Source of the DNA: an uncultured bacterium
Lineage (GTDB): Bacteria > Verrucomicrobiota > Kiritimatiellia > RFP12 > UBA1067
Reading direction: 5' to 3'
Assembly: GCA_946401765.1 (NCBI GenBank)
Contig: CAMIVJ010000224.1
Coordinates: 1 to 5,435, forward strand
DNA: 5,435 bases
The notes below the pieces were generated by a model. It searched no databases. It was given only the letters and a program-made list of their open reading frames with translations, and was not told the DNA's origin. Position 1 is the first letter of the stretch; each line of letters opens with the position of its first letter. This document shows, in pieces, positions 3,793 to 5,435 of the stretch. Position numbers and translations under genes: made by a program.

Positions 3793-5435
3793 CTATTCAT
3801 TATCGGAAGAACACGTATCGCCTGTACAAGCGGGGACGGGCGGAAGAGTCACGATGGCGTCAGCGCCGTCGCGCACAATATCGTACGCAATTGAAAAAAG
3901 GCGCGTGTCCGGGGTGTCGAAACGAACTGTGAAGGCGTCCGCATCATGCGCAACAGTCTCGCCGGAAAGGAGGTCGGTCACCTTCACGGCCCTGCCACGA
4001 AGGCAGATCGTCTTCTCGCCTCCATCCTTCGTATGGACGGCGAGGAAACCCTCCTTCGCGAACACGGTTGCGAGCTCATTTAGATAGAGATGCACGCCCG
4101 CGTCGGAAGCGATATTTGTGAGCGATTCCGGTGTGAATAGCTTGTAGTCGTAGGCATAGACGCTGCGCCATCCTTCCATCTGCGTGGCACTGATCCCCGG
4201 CGTCTTGAACGGAACGCCCGCCCACTCCTTCACACGCGTGGCATCGAGCGTCTTGCCGTCCGTCACGCCCGGCGCGTAGCACCAGAGGACCGTGCGGCCA
4301 TTTGCACAGACTTTCTCGCGCAGGAACTTCGCCCGCTCCGGCGTGATGAGCAGCGTCGAGTTGAGGCAGACGAGCTTGTAACGGTCCATGTCCAGCACGG
4401 GCAGGTCGTCGAACGAATACACGTCGTGCGGCGCGGCGATGCGCCCGAGGTTGTTGCGCAGGTGATGCCCGAACGCACGTTCGAGCGGAGACTTCTCGTT
4501 CACATAGTAAATCGACTGGGGATCGCACACGAGGAGGATCTCCGCGACGGACGGCGCGGGCTTGAGGGCGTCCTGCACCTTCTTGAGCGCGGCGATGCGT
4601 TCGCGCACCTTGGGGTTGCGGTAGAACTGCCCCCACATGTCGAACCACCAGTAGTTGGCGTTGTGCGACATCGCGAACGCCGCTTCGCGCGTGTTACCGG
4701 CAAGGTCGTCCTCCAGCGTCTTCCAGAGGCCGCGTCCCCACTGGGTCTGGTCGTGCGGGCCGAAGTCGATCTCATGCAGAAACCGCTTGCCGTAGCGGAG
4801 GGCCGTGCCATAGACGAGCTGGCTCCCGGCGCCGCCGCCGATCGCGCGGTCGGAGTAGTTGCCGGGCGCGATGAAGAAGTCGATGTCCGGCGAGGCGTAC
4901 ACGCGCTCGTAGTCGAGATGCGCGAACGACGTCTGGTTGATGCAGCTCGTCAGGTAGTACCCGAAGAACACGCCGATCTCCTTCTCCTTGGGAATGGCCT
5001 TGCGCGCAGCGTTCGCGAAGAAGAGAATCGCGTTCGCGGTGATCGAGTTGTGGAACTTCCAGTACGCGATCTTCTCCGGTTCCTTGGCTGGGTCGTACAC
5101 GAGGTTCTCGAACGCGGCGCGGGAAAGCGACTGCGGCGTGGGGGGCGTTTCGCCGAGGGAGAGGTTCCGCGCCTTGCACCAGCCCTGCCACCCCTTTGTC
5201 TTCGCATAGCTGGTGCGTCCGCGGTCGTATTCGTACCACTCGCTCGTGCCACCACCGGAGAGGATGTAGCAGCCGATGCGGTCGCCCCACCGCTTCTCCG
5301 CGTAGGCGATGAAGTCGAGCATCCACTCCTTCGTGCGGTTGCGCCATTCGGGCATCACGCCGGCGTGGGTGATGTCGGTGAAGGAGTCGAGCCAGAACTT
5401 GTGCGTGGCCCAGTAGGGCGTGTTGAGGTCGATCA
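3793..5435 (-). CDS. GH42-like glycoside hydrolase, C-terminal part (5' end off the window)
   Basis: The frame is open from the right edge (first full codon 5433) to TAG at 3793-3795, giving 546 visible residues. The ATG at 5358 is internal, since coding-like sequence continues upstream of it. Numbering from the edge, residues 1-290 look like the later strands of a TIM barrel of the GH42/clan A type. CYILSGGGTSEWYEY (55-69) places Glu65 where the acid/base would be. FLHEIDFGPHDQTQWG (218-233) offers Glu221 as a candidate nucleophile. An aromatic wall WWFDMWGQF (262-270) follows. Residues about 296-415 resemble the class I glutamine-amidotransferase-like (beta-galactosidase trimerisation) domain that follows GH42 barrels, with strands EILLVCDP, YKLVCLNS and TVLWCYAPG. 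The end (about 460-530) is beta-rich, and the tail holds Cys536 and Cys541. The likely role is hydrolysis of galactosides or a related glycan. Family number and substrate are uncertain; the N-terminus and any signal peptide are not visible. By eye it is more GC-rich than the rest of the window. Confidence 0.75.
   Translation of the reverse strand, partial: IDLNTPYWATHKFWLDSFTDITHAGVMPEWRNRTKEWMLDFIAYAEKRWGDRIGCYILSGGGTSEWYEYDRGRTSYAKTKGWQGWCKARNLSLGETPPTPQSLSRAAFENLVYDPAKEPEKIAYWKFHNSITANAILFFANAARKAIPKEKEIGVFFGYYLTSCINQTSFAHLDYERVYASPDIDFFIAPGNYSDRAIGGGAGSQLVYGTALRYGKRFLHEIDFGPHDQTQWGRGLWKTLEDDLAGNTREAAFAMSHNANYWWFDMWGQFYRNPKVRERIAALKKVQDALKPAPSVAEILLVCDPQSIYYVNEKSPLERAFGHHLRNNLGRIAAPHDVYSFDDLPVLDMDRYKLVCLNSTLLITPERAKFLREKVCANGRTVLWCYAPGVTDGKTLDATRVKEWAGVPFKTPGISATQMEGWRSVYAYDYKLFTPESLTNIASDAGVHLYLNELATVFAKEGFLAVHTKDGGEKTICLRGRAVKVTDLLSGETVAHDADAFTVRFDTPDTRLFSIAYDIVRDGADAIVTLPPVPACTGDTCSSDNE

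Noticed and set aside
3777..3800. ATG 3800 as start of the small secreted protein
   Set aside because: It would overlap the hydrolase stop, put the AGGAGGG ribosome site inside the coding region and add charged residues before a good signal peptide.
4076..5347. Long alternative minus-strand frames (4076-4648, 4772-5347 and shorter ones) in the hydrolase region
   Set aside because: They are shadows favoured by high GC. Their Arg/Ala/Pro-rich translations lack any domain, whereas the hydrolase frame is open throughout with recognisable motifs.
1..5435. tRNA, rRNA, CRISPR array, insertion sequence or intrinsic terminator
   Set aside because: I looked on both strands and saw no cloverleaf, no regular spacer-repeat array, no transposase and no GC hairpin with a T-run.

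Overview
The window reads as accessory, secretion-oriented DNA from a Gram-negative bacterium. The most likely source is the Planctomycetes-Verrucomicrobia-Chlamydiae group (Kiritimatiellota, Lentisphaerota or Verrucomicrobiota), perhaps from a gut or rumen. The grounds are a large glycine-rich beta-helix secreted protein, a XylR-type regulator, a GH42-like glycoside hydrolase fragment and a moderately high GC content. No rRNA or phylogenetic marker is present, so this is inference.

Layout. (1) Positions 1-1846, minus strand: the first 615 codons of a large secreted protein that runs off the left edge. It has an unusual 43-residue N-terminal leader, then a signal peptide, then a repetitive Gly-Gly-rich body. 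(2) Positions 1847-2017: a compact divergent control region with two extended -10 promoters and, between them, an 8-bp direct repeat (23-bp period) and a perfect 5-7-5 inverted repeat. (3) Positions 2018-3172, plus strand: a 384-residue regulator with a LacI/periplasmic-binding-protein-like sensor and an AraC-type DNA-binding domain. Its start codon lies about 2 nt after the predicted transcription start, so its mRNA looks leaderless. (4) Positions 3165-3776, minus strand: a small basic secreted protein with an Arg-Gly tract. Its stop overlaps the end of the regulator by 8 bp. (5) Positions 3793 to the right edge, minus strand: the C-terminal 546 residues of a GH42-like glycoside hydrolase, 16 nt upstream of gene 4 and probably in one operon with it.

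How the parts may work together. The regulator probably senses a sugar or glycan breakdown product and controls the divergent beta-helix gene, and possibly itself, from the operators between them. The hydrolase and the small secreted protein form a separate convergent transcription unit. A link between the two units is plausible but not shown.

The most interesting point is the leader of the beta-helix protein. The DNA encoding residues 10-20 (1787-1819, minus strand) closely resembles the catalytic domain V hairpin of a bacterial group II intron, followed by a small GC hairpin where domain VI would lie. The stretch is read in frame as protein (Pro-Tyr-Ala-Gly-Asn-x-His-x-x-Phe-Asp), and several stem pairs have decayed. 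It looks like an intron 3' end turned into a coding leader in front of a signal peptide.
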